Shown here: positions 51,577 to 61,414 of the stretch, one piece after another | Layout: each line of letters starts with the position of its first letter | Position numbering within the stretch: the first letter of the stretch is position 1 | Assembly (NCBI RefSeq): GCF_001458295.1 | Contig: NZ_CYUD01000009.1 | Span: 124,001-188,000, forward strand | Length of the DNA: 64,000 nucleotides | Direction: 5' to 3' | DNA from: Ruegeria denitrificans | GTDB lineage: Bacteria; Pseudomonadota; Alphaproteobacteria; Rhodobacterales; Rhodobacteraceae | Program-made: the position numbers and the translations under genes | The notes under the pieces: model-generated | The model's input: only the letters and a program-made list of their open reading frames with translations | What the model was told of the DNA's origin: nothing | Databases searched by the model: none

Positions 51577-52829
51577 GTGCGCCCAAATTCACTACGCTGG
51601 GATGTCGTCTGAACGCCTATGAGACCGAAGCGATGAAAGAGCTGTCGCAACAGGCCGGTCTGACTGACGCAGTTGTGGTGAATACCTGTGCAGTGACTGC
51701 TGAGGCCGTGCGCAAGGCCCGGCAAGAGATTCGTAAGCTGCGGCGGGAAAACCCCAACGCACGTCTGATCGTAACAGGCTGCGCGGCGCAGACCGAGCCC
51801 GAGACCTTTTCCCGGATGGAGGAAGTCGACGCAGTTATCGGCAATACCGAAAAGATGCAGCCGAACACCTGGAAAGGCATGGCGGCGGATTTCATCGGCG
51901 AGACCGAGGCGGTGCAGGTTGATGACATCATGTCCGTGACCGAGACGGCCGGTCACCTGATCGACGGGTTCGGCACCCGTTCGCGTGCTTATGTACAGGT
52001 CCAGAACGGCTGTGATCATCGCTGTACTTTCTGCATCATTCCTTATGGCCGTGGCAACTCGCGCAGCGTCCCTGCGGGCGTGGTGGTGGATCAGATCAAG
52101 CGGCTGGTAGACCGGGGCTATAACGAGGTTGTGCTAACCGGCGTTGACCTGACCTCGTGGGGGGCTGATTTGCCCGCAGAGCCCAGGCTGGGTGATCTGG
52201 TGATGCGTATTCTTAAGCTGGTACCCGACCTTCCGCGCCTGCGGATCAGTTCGATCGACTCGATCGAAGTGGACGAAAACCTAATGCAGGCCATCGCGAC
52301 TGAGCCGCGCCTAATGCCGCACCTGCACCTGTCCCTGCAGCACGGGGACGATCTAATCCTGAAACGGATGAAGCGCCGCCATCTGCGCGATGACGCCATC
52401 CGCTTTACCGAAGAGGCCCGCAAGCTGCGGCCTGAGATGACCTTTGGCGCCGACATCATCGCGGGCTTTCCGACCGAGACCGAGGCGCATTTCGAGAACT
52501 CGCTAAAGCTGGTCACTGATTGTGATCTGACCTGGCTACACGTCTTCCCCTATTCCAAACGCGACGGCACCCCTGCGGCCCGGATACCGCAACAGATCAA
52601 CGGAATTATCATCAAGGATCGTGCCGCCCGGCTGCGTGCCGCAGGCGAAGCTCAGGTCGCTAAGCACCTGACCGCGCAGATCGGCAAAACCCATCACATC
52701 CTAATGGAGAACCCGCATATGGGGCGGACCGAGCAATTTACTGAGGTTAGTTTCGCCAAGCCCCATACCGAGGGCAAGATCGTTCAGGCGGTAATTGTCA
52801 GCAGCGCGAAAACACAGCTACTGGCATAG
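51573..52829 (+). CDS. mtaB: tRNA t6A37 methylthiotransferase MtaB
   Basis: 418-residue radical SAM enzyme that adds a methylthio group to t6A at position 37 of ANN-decoding tRNAs. The N-terminal MTTase domain has the three conserved cysteines (TTLGCRLN, VNTCAVT, VTGCAAQ) for one Fe-S cluster; the radical SAM motif is GCDHRCTFCIIPYGRG; a short C-terminal TRAM-like part ends the protein. Start set by the ATGA overlap with dapF; the open frame extends upstream within dapF. Its substrate modification includes tRNA-Lys, whose gene lies just upstream, though that is likely coincidence. Confidence 0.94.
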   Translation: MSAPKFTTLGCRLNAYETEAMKELSQQAGLTDAVVVNTCAVTAEAVRKARQEIRKLRRENPNARLIVTGCAAQTEPETFSRMEEVDAVIGNTEKMQPNTWKGMAADFIGETEAVQVDDIMSVTETAGHLIDGFGTRSRAYVQVQNGCDHRCTFCIIPYGRGNSRSVPAGVVVDQIKRLVDRGYNEVVLTGVDLTSWGADLPAEPRLGDLVMRILKLVPDLPRLRISSIDSIEVDENLMQAIATEPRLMPHLHLSLQHGDDLILKRMKRRHLRDDAIRFTEEARKLRPEMTFGADIIAGFPTETEAHFENSLKLVTDCDLTWLHVFPYSKRDGTPAARIPQQINGIIIKDRAARLRAAGEAQVAKHLTAQIGKTHHILMENPHMGRTEQFTEVSFAKPHTEGKIVQAVIVSSAKTQLLA

Positions 52830-52846
52830 AGCCTGACGCGCGCCTA

Positions 52847-53308
52847 TCAGAGATAGACAACGCCAAATTCCCGCTCAATCAATTCGAAATCCAGTTCTCC
52901 TGTTTCATTCTGCCGGGAAGTCTCCGCCATGAACTCTTCGGCGCGATCGCCGGGAAAGATGTAACTGATCATTCGCACGGTCTGGTCGCTGTTGTTCTTC
53001 ATGTAGTGTGAAACTCCACGCGGGCAGTGAATGGTATCCCCTGCGTTTGCAGTGACCCACTCACCCCCGATCTTGGCGTCGACTGTGCCGTCAATGATGT
53101 GGAACGTTTGATCCTCTCACTTGTGGTAATGGTCCGGCACTGCCCCGCCAGGGGCCATGACACCGTCTGAAATCACGTACTCGCTGTTGGTCGCGCCCTT
53201 GCCGACAACAACGCCAACATACTCGTTTGGGGCCATCATATACTTTTTGCTGCCGTCCCAATGCCGAACAACAACTTGCTTATTCGTGGTTTCGATCTGG
53301 TCAGTCAT
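52847..53308 (-). pseudogene. Cupin domain protein interrupted by an in-frame TGA
   Basis: One open cupin-like frame of 154 codons from the ATG at 53308 (AGGAG upstream), with TGA as codon 64 (53117-53119). Before it: MAPNEYVGVVVGKGATNSEY and VPDHYHK; after it, in the same frame: EDQTFHIIDGTVDAKIGGEW, AGDTIHCPRGVSHYM and FELIEREFGVVYL. The two halves together make a single cupin with the histidine and glutamate metal ligands split around the stop (HYH before, E just after). A single base change (for example TGG or CGA to TGA) would explain it. Either a recent pseudogene or a sequencing error; truncated products would lack half the barrel. Confidence 0.8.
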
Positions 53309-53374
53309 TGCTCTTCTCCTTCCGCAAATATCCTTCGTTATTTGGAGATCGAAAATTACGTGTCCAGAGCTGGA

Positions 53375-53411
53375 CAAAAAGAAACCCCCGCGACCATCTG
53401 GTGCGGGGGTT
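53375..53411 (-). terminator. Rho-independent terminator of the petABC operon
   Basis: On the minus strand AACCCCCGC and GCGGGGGTT form a 9-bp stem followed by TTTCTTTTTG. It lies 24 nt after the petC stop and before the cupin pseudogene, separating the two. Confidence 0.85.
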
Positions 53412-53434
53412 CTCATTTCAGTTATTTGAGCAGA

Positions 53435-54220
53435 TCAAGCGGTCTTCTTGCCTTTGACGCCTGCCCACAGGCGCTTGTTGACCAGGTACAGCAGCACCGA
53501 CAACAGCGACAGGAAGATGACACCGACGAAGCCAGAGTACTTGCGCTCCATCATCTTCGGCTCGGCGGTCCACATCAAGAAGGCCGCGATGTCCTCGGAC
53601 ATGGCTTCGACCGTGGCCGGGTGACCATCGGCGAATTCCACCTGATCTTCGGCCAGCGGCGGTGCCATCGAAATCCAGCCGCCCGGGAAGGCGGTGTTTT
53701 CGTACAGAACCGCGCCTGCTTCTTCTTTTTCCTTACCGGTATAGCCATCCAGCAACGAGGCGATGTATTCCGCGCCCCCCATACCTTTGAAGAATTGGTT
53801 GATACCCAGACCATAAGGGCCGTGGAAGCCGGCACGGGCCTTGGCCATAAGGCTCAGGTCCGGTGCGCCAACACCGGTATTGGCCGGGAAGTGGTCGGTC
53901 GGGATCGCTGGGCGGAAATCGTCCAGCTCGGGATCGAACACTTCGAAATTGTCGGCCGCATAGGCGATGACCTGCTCTTCCGAATAGCCCAGATCTTCGA
54001 GGGTCCGCAGAGGCACATATTGCAGCCCGTGGCAGGCCGCGCAGACCTCGGTATAGACCTGCAGACCGCGCTGCAGCTGGTGTTTGTCCCAGGTGCCAAA
54101 CGGCCCCTCGAACGAGAAGTCGAAGTCCTCGATATGCTGCTCGCCGCCACCTGCTGCGAATGACGCAGCAGGGGTCAGGGCCAGAGCAAACGCGGCGCCG
54201 ATTGCAAGTTTCTTGAACAT
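53435..54220 (-). CDS. petC: Cytochrome c1 of the bc1 complex
   Basis: 261-residue precursor. Signal peptide ending AAGGG follows [20 protein letters not shown]; haem c motif CAACH at 60-64 ([13 protein letters not shown]); axial methionine region in [15 protein letters not shown]-terminal membrane anchor ([22 protein letters not shown]). It carries electrons from the Rieske centre to soluble or membrane cytochrome c. Last gene of petA-petB-petC, followed by a strong terminator. Also called fbcC. Confidence 0.97.
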   Translation of the reverse strand: MFKKLAIGAAFALALTPAASFAAGGGEQHIEDFDFSFEGPFGTWDKHQLQRGLQVYTEVCAACHGLQYVPLRTLEDLGYSEEQVIAYAADNFEVFDPELDDFRPAIPTDHFPANTGVGAPDLSLMAKARAGFHGPYGLGINQFFKGMGGAEYIASLLDGYTGKEKEEAGAVLYENTAFPGGWISMAPPLAEDQVEFADGHPATVEAMSEDIAAFLMWTAEPKMMERKYSGFVGVIFLSLLSVLLYLVNKRLWAGVKGKKTA

Positions 54221-54237
54221 GTTTCCGGTCCCTCTTC

Positions 54238-55569
54238 TTACTCGGCCGGCGTGGCGTCGGCGTCAGCCTTGCCATAATGCGCGTTGAAGTCTTCTTCGAT
54301 GGTCTCAGGCTGGGCCAGAGGTTTCTCGATCACACCAAGGATTGGCAGGATCACGAAGAAATAGGCGAACCAGTAGGCGGACGCGATCAGCGAGAAGGTC
54401 GCATAGGGTTCTTCCGCAGGCATCGCACCCAGCCACATCAGGGCAAAGAAGTCGATGATCAGCAGGTAAAACCACCATTTGAACAGCGGGCGGTATTTGC
54501 CCGAACGCACGGTCGACGTGTCCAGCCAGGGCGCCAGCGCCATGGCCAGGATCGCACCGAACATCGCGATCACACCAAAGAACTTAGCGTCGATGATGCC
54601 GCCGGTGATAAAGCTGGCGAACTGCACGACCCAGACTTCACCGGTGAAGGCACGCAGGATCGCGTAGAACGGCAGGAAGTACCATTCGGGAACGATGTGC
54701 GCAGGCGTCACCAGCGGGTTGGCTTCGATATAGTTGTCCGGGTGGCCCAGATAGTTTGGCATGAAGCCGACAATGGCCCAGAACACCACCAGGATCACGG
54801 CCAGCGCGAACAGGTCCTTGATCACAAAGTACGGCCAGAACGGCAGGGTGTCTTTCTCTGCCTCGGCCTTTGAGCCACGACGTACTTCAACACCCGTGGG
54901 GTTGTTGTTGCCGGTGGTGTGGAAGGCCCAGATATGCACGATCACCAACGCCGCAATCACGAACGGCAACAGGTAGTGCAGCGAGAAGAAGCGGTTCAGC
55001 GTGGCGTTGTCCACTGCGGGTCCGCCCAGCAGCCAGGTCTGGATCGCATCACCCACGAACGGGATCGCGCCAAACAGGCCGGTGATAACGGTCGCACCCC
55101 AGAAGGACATCTGACCCCAGGGCAGAACGTAGCCCATGAAGGCGGTGCCCATCATCATCAGGTAAATCAGCATCCCGATAATCCACGTGATTTCACGCGG
55201 GGCTTTGTATGAGCCGTAGAACAGGCCGCGGAAGATGTGGATATACACCGCAACAAAGAACAGCGACGCGCCGTTCATGTGAATGTAGCGCAGCATATAG
55301 CCGCCATTCACGTTGCGCATAATGTGTTCAATGCTGGCAAAGGCCAGATCAACATGCGGAGTGTAATGCATCACCAGAACGATACCGGTGACGATTTGCA
55401 GCGCCAGGCAGAACGCAAGGACGATGCCCCAGATCCACCACCAGTTCAGGTTCTTCGGTGTGGGGATCATGATGGTGTCGTAGATCAGGCCGACGACAGG
55501 CAGGCGGCTGTTCAGCCACTTTTCGCCATTTGTCTTCGGCTCGTAATGATCGTGGGGAATTCCGGACAT
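54238..55569 (-). CDS. petB: Cytochrome b of the bc1 complex
   Basis: 443-residue eight-helix membrane protein that binds haems bL and bH and forms the Qo and Qi quinone sites. Paired histidines are visible in helix B ([22 protein letters not shown]) and helix D ([15 protein letters not shown]); the Qo PEW motif is [16 protein letters not shown]. Start at 55569 ([19 protein letters not shown]), as in other Rhodobacteraceae, rather than the longer frame to 55617 that overlaps petA. 14 nt after petA. Confidence 0.97.
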   Translation of the reverse strand: MSGIPHDHYEPKTNGEKWLNSRLPVVGLIYDTIMIPTPKNLNWWWIWGIVLAFCLALQIVTGIVLVMHYTPHVDLAFASIEHIMRNVNGGYMLRYIHMNGASLFFVAVYIHIFRGLFYGSYKAPREITWIIGMLIYLMMMGTAFMGYVLPWGQMSFWGATVITGLFGAIPFVGDAIQTWLLGGPAVDNATLNRFFSLHYLLPFVIAALVIVHIWAFHTTGNNNPTGVEVRRGSKAEAEKDTLPFWPYFVIKDLFALAVILVVFWAIVGFMPNYLGHPDNYIEANPLVTPAHIVPEWYFLPFYAILRAFTGEVWVVQFASFITGGIIDAKFFGVIAMFGAILAMALAPWLDTSTVRSGKYRPLFKWWFYLLIIDFFALMWLGAMPAEEPYATFSLIASAYWFAYFFVILPILGVIEKPLAQPETIEEDFNAHYGKADADATPAE

Positions 55570-55583
55570 AAATTGGGTCTCCC

Positions 55584-56168
55584 TTAGCCGAGTCTGATGG
55601 TGCTGTTGTCGACCCATTCCGCCGGGGGAACAGGCAGGTTTTCAGGCGCGGGGCCTTTGCGGATACGGCCAGCCAGGTCGTAGTGCGAGCCGTGGCAGGG
55701 GCAGAACCAGCCGCCAAAATCACCAGCATCGCCCAGCGGCACACAACCCAGGTGGGTGCAGACGCCCATCTGGACGATCCATGCGCCCGGTGCTTCGCCC
55801 TCGGGCGACGGCATCACGCGGTTGGCATCAGTTGCCGGTGCATCTGCGTTCAGGTTGAAGTTACGGGCCAGCGGATCAGGCAGCGCGTCGACACCTTCTG
55901 CATCCTGCTCTTGCGCTTCCTGAATCTCGGCACCAGTGCGGTGACGGATAAAGACGGGTTTACCCAGCCATTTCACCGTCAGCTGCGTACCCGGCTCAAC
56001 GCCGCTCACATCCACGCGGATCGAGGACAGCGCCTGAACGTCTGCCGATGGGTTCATTTGGTTGATCAGGGGCCATACGGCTGCACCCGTCGCAACGACA
56101 CCTGCGCCGCCTGCGACGTAGTAGAGGAAATCTCTGCGGGTGCCTTCGTGGTCTTCTGCGTGGGACAC
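55584..56168 (-). CDS. petA: Rieske iron-sulfur protein of the bc1 complex
   Basis: 194 residues from a GTG at 56168, giving (M)[20 protein letters not shown], which matches Rhodobacter petA N-termini. TRRDFLYY is a Tat signal-anchor, so the folded Fe-S domain is exported and stays tethered. Cluster ligands: CTHLGC and CPCHGSHYD. First gene of petA-petB-petC. The longer frame to 56210 has no GTG-preceding ribosome site as good as GGAG ten bases before 56168. Its promoter lies in the large gap toward the cytochrome c gene. Confidence 0.95.
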   Translation of the reverse strand: MSHAEDHEGTRRDFLYYVAGGAGVVATGAAVWPLINQMNPSADVQALSSIRVDVSGVEPGTQLTVKWLGKPVFIRHRTGAEIQEAQEQDAEGVDALPDPLARNFNLNADAPATDANRVMPSPEGEAPGAWIVQMGVCTHLGCVPLGDAGDFGGWFCPCHGSHYDLAGRIRKGPAPENLPVPPAEWVDNSTIRLG

Positions 56169-56656
56169 GAGGTTTTCTCCGATTCCGGCGCCCGGGGGTG
56201 ACCCGAGCAAACATGCATCAGCACCGCATCAAAGCGGCGTCTCATCGCGGCTATCTAGCCGGGAGAAATCGGTTCGTCCAGCGGTCATAGGCGCGCACTA
56301 CGCCGCATCTGGGCATTCATGTCACAACGAAGGGGTATTTTTTCAAGATTTGGGCAGGTTTAAGCGGGGAAATCCGCCGATCGCCCGAGATGACGGTTCA
56401 TGTGATTCGGTTCAGATAAACACCCGGTGGAAGGCGTCGATGAGCTAGATCATGTCGCACAAGAAAATGACTTAGCAGCAAGATTATGACCAGATTCCTC
56501 TATGCAAATTCCCACTTCTTGGGAATGTGTGACCATTTTAAAACTGAGTTGAAAATGTATATTTTATAGTGGGTTAGGTGTTATTGATTTCGATTGCACT
56601 TTTAACGGGAATCCACGAATGCCCGGGGGAATTTCAACCTCCGCAGGACGTTTCCC
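56169..56656. other. Divergent intergenic region between petA and the cytochrome c gene
   Basis: 488 nt with no credible gene. The part at about 56480-56580 is strongly AT-rich (for example ATGTATATTTTATAG) and should hold promoters for both the petABC operon and the cytochrome c gene. I could not fix a specific regulator site. Confidence 0.5.
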
Positions 56657-57115
56657 ATGTCAAATCCCATGTCAAAGCTGTTTGCATCCACTCTGACCCT
56701 TGTTCTGGCCTTCGCATCGCAATCAGTGGCCGCCGGTGATCCGGCGAAAGGCGAAAAACTTTATTACCGCTGCTCTTCCTGCCACGCGATCATCAAAGAT
56801 GGCGAGGTTTTGGTCAAAGGCGGCATTACCGGGCCGAATCTGTACGGCGTCGTGGGGCGAGTGGCCGGGACCGAGACTGATTATCTATATGGCAGCGAGC
56901 GCCTGCCCATCGGCATGTTCACCGATGACATGATCCGCGCGGGGGAAGAAGGCCTGGTCTGGACCGAGAACAACATCATTGCCTATTCTCAGGATCCCAT
57001 CGGCTTCATTCGGGAATTTCTGGATGACGAAAAAGCCCGCCCGAACATGGGCGTAAAGCTGAAGAACGGTGCCGAGGACATCGCCGCCTATCTGGCCACC
57101 TTCAGCAGTCAGTAA
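56657..57115 (+). CDS. Cytochrome c family protein
   Basis: 152-residue periplasmic class I cytochrome c: signal peptide ending SVAAG, haem motif CSSCH at 39-43, a likely axial methionine in NMGVKLKNG, and a cytochrome c2-like C-terminal helix (EDIAAYLATFSSQ). It could carry electrons between the bc1 complex encoded next door and an oxidase or other acceptor. A second ATG at 56669 is possible. It diverges from petABC and is followed by a hairpin. Confidence 0.9.
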   Translation: MSNPMSKLFASTLTLVLAFASQSVAAGDPAKGEKLYYRCSSCHAIIKDGEVLVKGGITGPNLYGVVGRVAGTETDYLYGSERLPIGMFTDDMIRAGEEGLVWTENNIIAYSQDPIGFIREFLDDEKARPNMGVKLKNGAEDIAAYLATFSSQ

Positions 57116-57122
57116 AGATAGA

Positions 57123-57150
57123 GGCCCCGCCCTAGCGTCAGTGCGGGGCC
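57123..57150. terminator. Bidirectional terminator between cytochrome c and GST genes
   Basis: GGCCCCGC and GCGGGGCC, 8-bp perfect stem with a 12-nt loop, in the 41-nt gap between the convergent genes. Confidence 0.65.
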
Positions 57151-57156
57151 CATATC

Positions 57157-57765
57157 TTAGCTCTCCGGGCGGGTAGCAATCATGCTTGGGCGCTCACTGA
57201 AGTCTGCATACCACGCGGCCAGCGCATCATTGCCCTTACGCCAACCACGCGCATCATGCCGCAAGTCCAGATAGCCCAGCGCGCAGGCCACAGCGATCTG
57301 GCCCATATCCAGCGGACCGGACAGATGTGCCATCCAACGTTGGTTCAGCGCAGCGCAGGCACGTTCGATCTTGCCCCATTGCGCATCCAGCCAGTCGTCC
57401 CATTGCTTGTCCTCGGGGCGGAAGCGGCGTTCATACGTCATCGCCAGAGCTGAATCCAAAATACCGTCTGCCAGCGCTTCCAGCGTCAGCACATCCCAGC
57501 GGCCGGCCTCCTCGAGGTACATCCCGGCCATAGCGCGCGTATCCAGAAAGGCGCAAATCACCCGGCTGTCGAACAGAGTCGGGCCATCAGGACGCTCCAA
57601 CGCCGGAATTCTGTTCAACGGCGCCTTGCCCAACAGAGAATCGGCCGGATCCAGCGGCGTAGTGGCGACGGTCATCACTTCGACATCGCCAAGCTGGTCA
57701 GTTTCATGCAGCAAAACCATGACCTTGCGCACATAGGGCGACATTGGGCTGTGATACAGTTTCAT
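57157..57765 (-). CDS. Glutathione S-transferase family protein
   Basis: 202-residue GST-fold enzyme: N-terminal thioredoxin-like domain (MKLYHSPMSPYVRKVMVLLHE, with SPYVRK as the active-site region and the cis-proline in NRIPALE), the ESxV/I-type DSRVICAFLD, then an all-helical C-terminal domain. Substrate unknown; it may conjugate glutathione to electrophiles or act as a reductase. Well-placed AAGGAGA precedes the ATG. It diverges from the FMN riboswitch-ribH2 unit. Confidence 0.9.
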   Translation of the reverse strand: MKLYHSPMSPYVRKVMVLLHETDQLGDVEVMTVATTPLDPADSLLGKAPLNRIPALERPDGPTLFDSRVICAFLDTRAMAGMYLEEAGRWDVLTLEALADGILDSALAMTYERRFRPEDKQWDDWLDAQWGKIERACAALNQRWMAHLSGPLDMGQIAVACALGYLDLRHDARGWRKGNDALAAWYADFSERPSMIATRPES

Positions 57766-57867
57766 TCACATTCTCCTTGGTTGCAGCGACCCTACAACAG
57801 GGCAGTTGAAACGAAACCCGTAAAATACCGTACATACCCCTTGCGAAATCACACGCGCATTGGCAAG

Positions 57868-58016
57868 GTCCCGCCCGTTCTCAGGGCGGGGCGAAATTCC
57901 CCACCGGCGGTATGCGGGCCATGACCCGTAAGCCCGCGAGCGGCCTCGGTTTCGGGGTGACAAGCAGATCTGGTGAGAGGCCAGAGCCGACGGTCAAAGT
58001 CCGGATGAAAGAGAAC
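57868..58016 (+). ncRNA. FMN riboswitch (RFN element)
   Basis: The conserved RFN parts are readable in order: GTTCTCAGGGCGGGGCGAAA then TTCCCCACCGGCGGTA, AAGCCCGCGAGCGGC, GGTGACAAGCAGATCTGGTG, AGAGGCCAGAGCCGACGG, and TCAAAGTCCGGATGAAAGAG closing with AAC. It lies 76 nt ahead of the ribH2 start on the same strand and would lower expression when FMN is abundant. Confidence 0.93.
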
Positions 58017-58092
58017 GTGCTGGTGCGCCGCCCCGCGGCGTGTCTGCTCGTGATCGCCTTGGGTGACGTGTCTGTTACGAAAGGAGATTACG

Positions 58093-58533
58093 ATGACACA
58101 CACCCGCTATGCTTTTATCAAAGCCAACTGGCATTCCGATATCGTTGACCGTGCGCTGGACGGGTTTCTGGACCTCATCCCCGCCGAGCAAGTCGATGTC
58201 TTCGACGTTCCCGGCGCGTTCGAAATGCCCCTGCTGGCCCGCGACCTGGCCCAGACCGGGCGCTACGCCGCCGTCGCTTGCGCCGCCTTAGTGGTGGATG
58301 GCGGCATCTACCGGCACGATTTCGTTGCTCAAGCCGTGGTTGACGGGCTGATGCGCGCTGGGATGGACACCGGCGTTCCGGTCCTTTCGGTGTCGTTGAC
58401 CCCACACCAATATCAGGAAACCGACCACCACAACGCTATCTACCGCGACCACTTCGTGCAAAAGGGCCGCGAAGCCGCGCAGGCGGCGCTGAAAATCACT
58501 GAAACCCGCGCCGGATTGGCTTCGGCTGCGTGA
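58093..58533 (+). CDS. ribH: 6,7-dimethyl-8-ribityllumazine synthase, type II (RibH2)
   Basis: 146-residue lumazine synthase joining the 5-amino-ribityluracil and butanone phosphate in riboflavin synthesis. Substrate and active-site blocks: IKANWHSDIVDRAL, DVPGAFEMPLLA, VVDGGIYRHDFVA, VPVLSVSLTPHQYQ. The Y-R-H-D-F and S-L-T-P-H forms match the decameric type II enzymes of Brucella and Mesorhizobium rather than the icosahedral type I. Start at 58093 is fixed by AAGGAGA. Placed alone after an FMN riboswitch; other rib genes are not adjacent. Confidence 0.94.
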   Translation: MTHTRYAFIKANWHSDIVDRALDGFLDLIPAEQVDVFDVPGAFEMPLLARDLAQTGRYAAVACAALVVDGGIYRHDFVAQAVVDGLMRAGMDTGVPVLSVSLTPHQYQETDHHNAIYRDHFVQKGREAAQAALKITETRAGLASAA

Positions 58534-58542
58534 TATGAACAA

Positions 58543-58566
58543 GGTTGGGGTCAAATGACCCCAACC
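58543..58566 (+). terminator. Terminator hairpin after ribH
   Basis: GGTTGGGGTC-AAAT-GACCCCAACC, a 10-bp perfect stem with a 4-nt loop, 9 nt after the stop. No T tract. Confidence 0.7.
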
Positions 58567-58628
58567 GCAAATCCGCTTGAGGCCGCGGGACTTGACCGCT
58601 AATCACATCGTTCAAAGGAGCATGCCCC

Positions 58629-59729
58629 ATGTCGATGAATAGCTTTGGCCATTTTTTCCGCGTCACCACCTGGGGCGAAAGCCACGGGCCCGCTTTGGGT
58701 GCCACCGTCGATGGCTGCCCGCCAGGCGTTGCGATTGACGAGGCGATGATCCAGCACTGGCTGGACAAGCGCAAACCGGGGCAAAACAAGTTCACGACCC
58801 AGCGCCGCGAACCAGACCAGGTAAAGATCCTGTCCGGCGTGTTCGAGGGCCAGACCACCGGCACACCGGTGCAGCTGATGATCGAGAACACCGACCAGCG
58901 CTCGAAAGACTACGGCGATATCATGGACAAGTTCCGTCCGGGCCACGCCGATATCACCTATTGGCAAAAATACGGTATCCGGGATTATCGCGGTGGCGGG
59001 CGCAGCTCGGCCCGGGAAACCGCGTCGCGTGTAGCCGCAGGCGGTTTGGCGCGCCAGGCGATCAAGCAGATCGCACCGAATGTGCAGATCACCGGCTACA
59101 TGGTGCAAATGGGGCCGCGCAAGATTGACCGCACGAATTTCGACTGGGCGCAGATCGAACAGAACCCGTTCTGGACACCCGACGCAGCTGCAGCTGAAGA
59201 CTGGGCAACCTATCTGGATGACCTGCGCAAGTCCGGCAACTCGGTCGGCGCGGTGGTCGAAGTGGTCGCGCGCGGTGTTCCTGCCGGGATCGGCGCGCCT
59301 GTTTATGCCAAGTTAGACACTGATTTGGCCGCTGCGATGATGTCGATCAACGCCGTCAAAGGCGTTGAGATCGGCGAGGGCATGGCCGCCGCCGAGCTGA
59401 CCGGCGAAGCCAACGCAGACGAGATATTCATGGGCCAGAACGGCCCGCAATACAGCTCAAACCACGCGGGTGGCATTCTGGGCGGCATCTCGACCGGGCA
59501 GGACCTTGTGGTGCGCTTTGCGGTCAAACCGACCTCGTCGATCCTGACCACGCGCAAGACGATCACCAAATCCGGTGAAGAGACCGAGATCATCACCAAG
59601 GGCCGCCACGACCCCTGCGTTGGTATCCGCGCCGTCCCGGTAGGTGAAGCGATGATGGCCTGCGTCATTCTGGATCACCTGCTGTTGCACCGTGGCCAGA
59701 TTGGAGAGAGCCGTGGACGGATCGGCTGA
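58629..59729 (+). CDS. aroC: Chorismate synthase
   Basis: 366-residue FMN-dependent enzyme for the last step of the shikimate pathway (EPSP to chorismate). Family blocks: [40 protein letters not shown] (FMN-binding), and [20 protein letters not shown]. Normal length. RBS AAGGAG at 58615-58620. Its end overlaps the start region of the HD gene, suggesting coupling. Confidence 0.97.
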   Translation: MSMNSFGHFFRVTTWGESHGPALGATVDGCPPGVAIDEAMIQHWLDKRKPGQNKFTTQRREPDQVKILSGVFEGQTTGTPVQLMIENTDQRSKDYGDIMDKFRPGHADITYWQKYGIRDYRGGGRSSARETASRVAAGGLARQAIKQIAPNVQITGYMVQMGPRKIDRTNFDWAQIEQNPFWTPDAAAAEDWATYLDDLRKSGNSVGAVVEVVARGVPAGIGAPVYAKLDTDLAAAMMSINAVKGVEIGEGMAAAELTGEANADEIFMGQNGPQYSSNHAGGILGGISTGQDLVVRFAVKPTSSILTTRKTITKSGEETEIITKGRHDPCVGIRAVPVGEAMMACVILDHLLLHRGQIGESRGRIG

Positions 59730-60375
59730 TCTGCGCGCGCGTCTGCGCGCCATCGTCGCCCAGCGGATGGAAACCGATCCAGCGCATGATCTGGCCCATC
59801 TGGACCGGGTTTGGGTGAACGCTCAGGCCATTTCAGACGATCAGACTGACATGCCCGTGTTGCTGGCCGCCAGCTATCTGCATGATCTTGTGAATCTGTC
59901 CAAGGACGACCCCGACCGCCATCTGGCATCTCGCCAATCTGCTCAGGAATCAGAGCCTATTCTGGTCAAACTTGGCTATGGTGGGGATCAAATTCGCGCC
60001 ATACTGCACGCGATTGAGGCGCACAGCTTTTCTGCCAACATAACGCCGGTCTCACCCGAAGCCTGCATTTTGCGCGATGCGGATCGGTTGGACGCGCTGG
60101 GCGCGATTGGCATTGCGCGGAATTTTTCCGTCTCGGGCGCTTTGGGACGGGCGCTTTACGACCCGGCAGACCCGTTTGCCGCCAATCGGTCGCTGGACGA
60201 TCTGACCTATTCGTTGGACCATTGGAAGGTAAAACTGCTGGGCCTGCCTGGTGATATGCTGACCGAGGGCGGAAAAGCCCTTGCACGGCAACGCATCGAA
60301 CTGATGATCCGGTTTCTGGAGGACTTCGCCCAAGAGATCGGCCAGTCTCTGCCGACGAGCTGGACGAATTCCTAA
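59713..60375 (+). CDS. HD domain-containing phosphohydrolase
   Basis: 220 residues from a GTG at 59713 with GGAGAG close upstream; another GTG at 59692 is in frame. HD-domain metal ligands: H in [15 protein letters not shown] in [13 protein letters not shown], and D in [14 protein letters not shown]. It resembles the YedJ/YpgQ group of nucleotide or other phosphohydrolases; the substrate is not known. Overlaps the last 17 nt of aroC. The EamA gene follows 45 nt later. Confidence 0.88.
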   Translation: MDGSADLRARLRAIVAQRMETDPAHDLAHLDRVWVNAQAISDDQTDMPVLLAASYLHDLVNLSKDDPDRHLASRQSAQESEPILVKLGYGGDQIRAILHAIEAHSFSANITPVSPEACILRDADRLDALGAIGIARNFSVSGALGRALYDPADPFAANRSLDDLTYSLDHWKVKLLGLPGDMLTEGGKALARQRIELMIRFLEDFAQEIGQSLPTSWTNS

Positions 60376-60420
60376 ATCCACGCGTTGATCTTTGCCGAAC
60401 AAAGGCGCAGGTTCGCGCCG

Positions 60421-61356
60421 ATGGCAAAACCGTTAACATCGCATCGACCACTACTGGCCGTCGCTCTGAAAACGAGCGCGGTGTTTCTGTTCACCGTCAT
60501 GGCGGGTCTGATCAAGTCGCAGTCCGATCACTTCCCACCTGGTGAGATGGTGTTTTTCCGTTCGCTGTTCGCCATTCCCGTGATCGTCATCTGGCTGATC
60601 TCACGTGGAGAATTGACGCAAGGCTTTGTCGTGCGCAAGCCCATGGGTCACTTCTGGCGCGGCGTACTGGGAACCACAGCGATGGGGCTGACCTTTACTG
60701 GCCTTGGCCTGATCCCTCTGCCCGAAGCCACAGCCATTGGTTACGCCACCCCGATCTTCACCCTGATTTTGGCGGCGATCATGCTGGGTGAACGCATACG
60801 CAAGATTCGAATCGCCGCCGTCGCCATCGGCCTTTTGGGTGTTCTGATCATGATCTGGCCTCGGCTGGGCGGCAACAACATGGAGGCTGCCGCCACCTTT
60901 GGCGCGCTTTGTATTTTGGGGGCAACCATCGCCCGTGCCTTTGTGCAGATCCACATCCGACAACTGGTGCAGGTCGATCATCCAGCGGCCATCGTGTTCT
61001 ATTTCTCGATGACCGCGACCATACTGTCCGGGCTGACCGTGTTCTGGGGCTGGGCCCAGCCCACGTGGGAACAAGCCGCCGTGTTGATTTTGGCCGGGCT
61101 TATCGGCGGTGTGGCGCAGATTCTGGTGACCTCGTCCTATCGCTTTGGTCAGGCGTCAATGCTGGCGCCATACGATTATACGTCAATGCTGTTTGCCATT
61201 GTCATTGGCTATGTCTGGTTCAGCGAATTACCCACGGCGGTGATGCTGGCGGGTGCAGCGCTGGTGATTGCGGGCAATATCGTGGTGATTTGGCGCGAAC
61301 ATCAATTGGGTCTGGAACGCGGGCGCGCTCGTGCCGTCACCGACCCCAAAGCCTGA
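60421..61356 (+). CDS. EamA-type DMT family transporter
   Basis: 311-residue ten-helix membrane protein with two EamA repeats (KTSAVFLFTVMAGLIKSQSD and FGALCILGATIARAFVQIHI), similar to riboflavin/RarD-like and other DMT exporters but with no clear substrate. ATG at 60421 (MAKPLTSHRP) was preferred to the frame start at 60385. Third such transporter in the window. Followed by cobO after 58 nt. Confidence 0.88.
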   Translation: MAKPLTSHRPLLAVALKTSAVFLFTVMAGLIKSQSDHFPPGEMVFFRSLFAIPVIVIWLISRGELTQGFVVRKPMGHFWRGVLGTTAMGLTFTGLGLIPLPEATAIGYATPIFTLILAAIMLGERIRKIRIAAVAIGLLGVLIMIWPRLGGNNMEAAATFGALCILGATIARAFVQIHIRQLVQVDHPAAIVFYFSMTATILSGLTVFWGWAQPTWEQAAVLILAGLIGGVAQILVTSSYRFGQASMLAPYDYTSMLFAIVIGYVWFSELPTAVMLAGAALVIAGNIVVIWREHQLGLERGRARAVTDPKA

Positions 61357-61414
61357 CCTTTACCTTTGCCAAACTTCCCCTAGGGTGTGGCCCGACACAA
61401 AGTGAGGGTTCCCC

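Noticed and set aside
53117..53119. In-frame TGA of the cupin gene as selenocysteine
   Set aside because: Cupins of this type are not known selenoproteins, the position is not a redox site and I see no SECIS-like hairpin just downstream; nonsense mutation is simpler.
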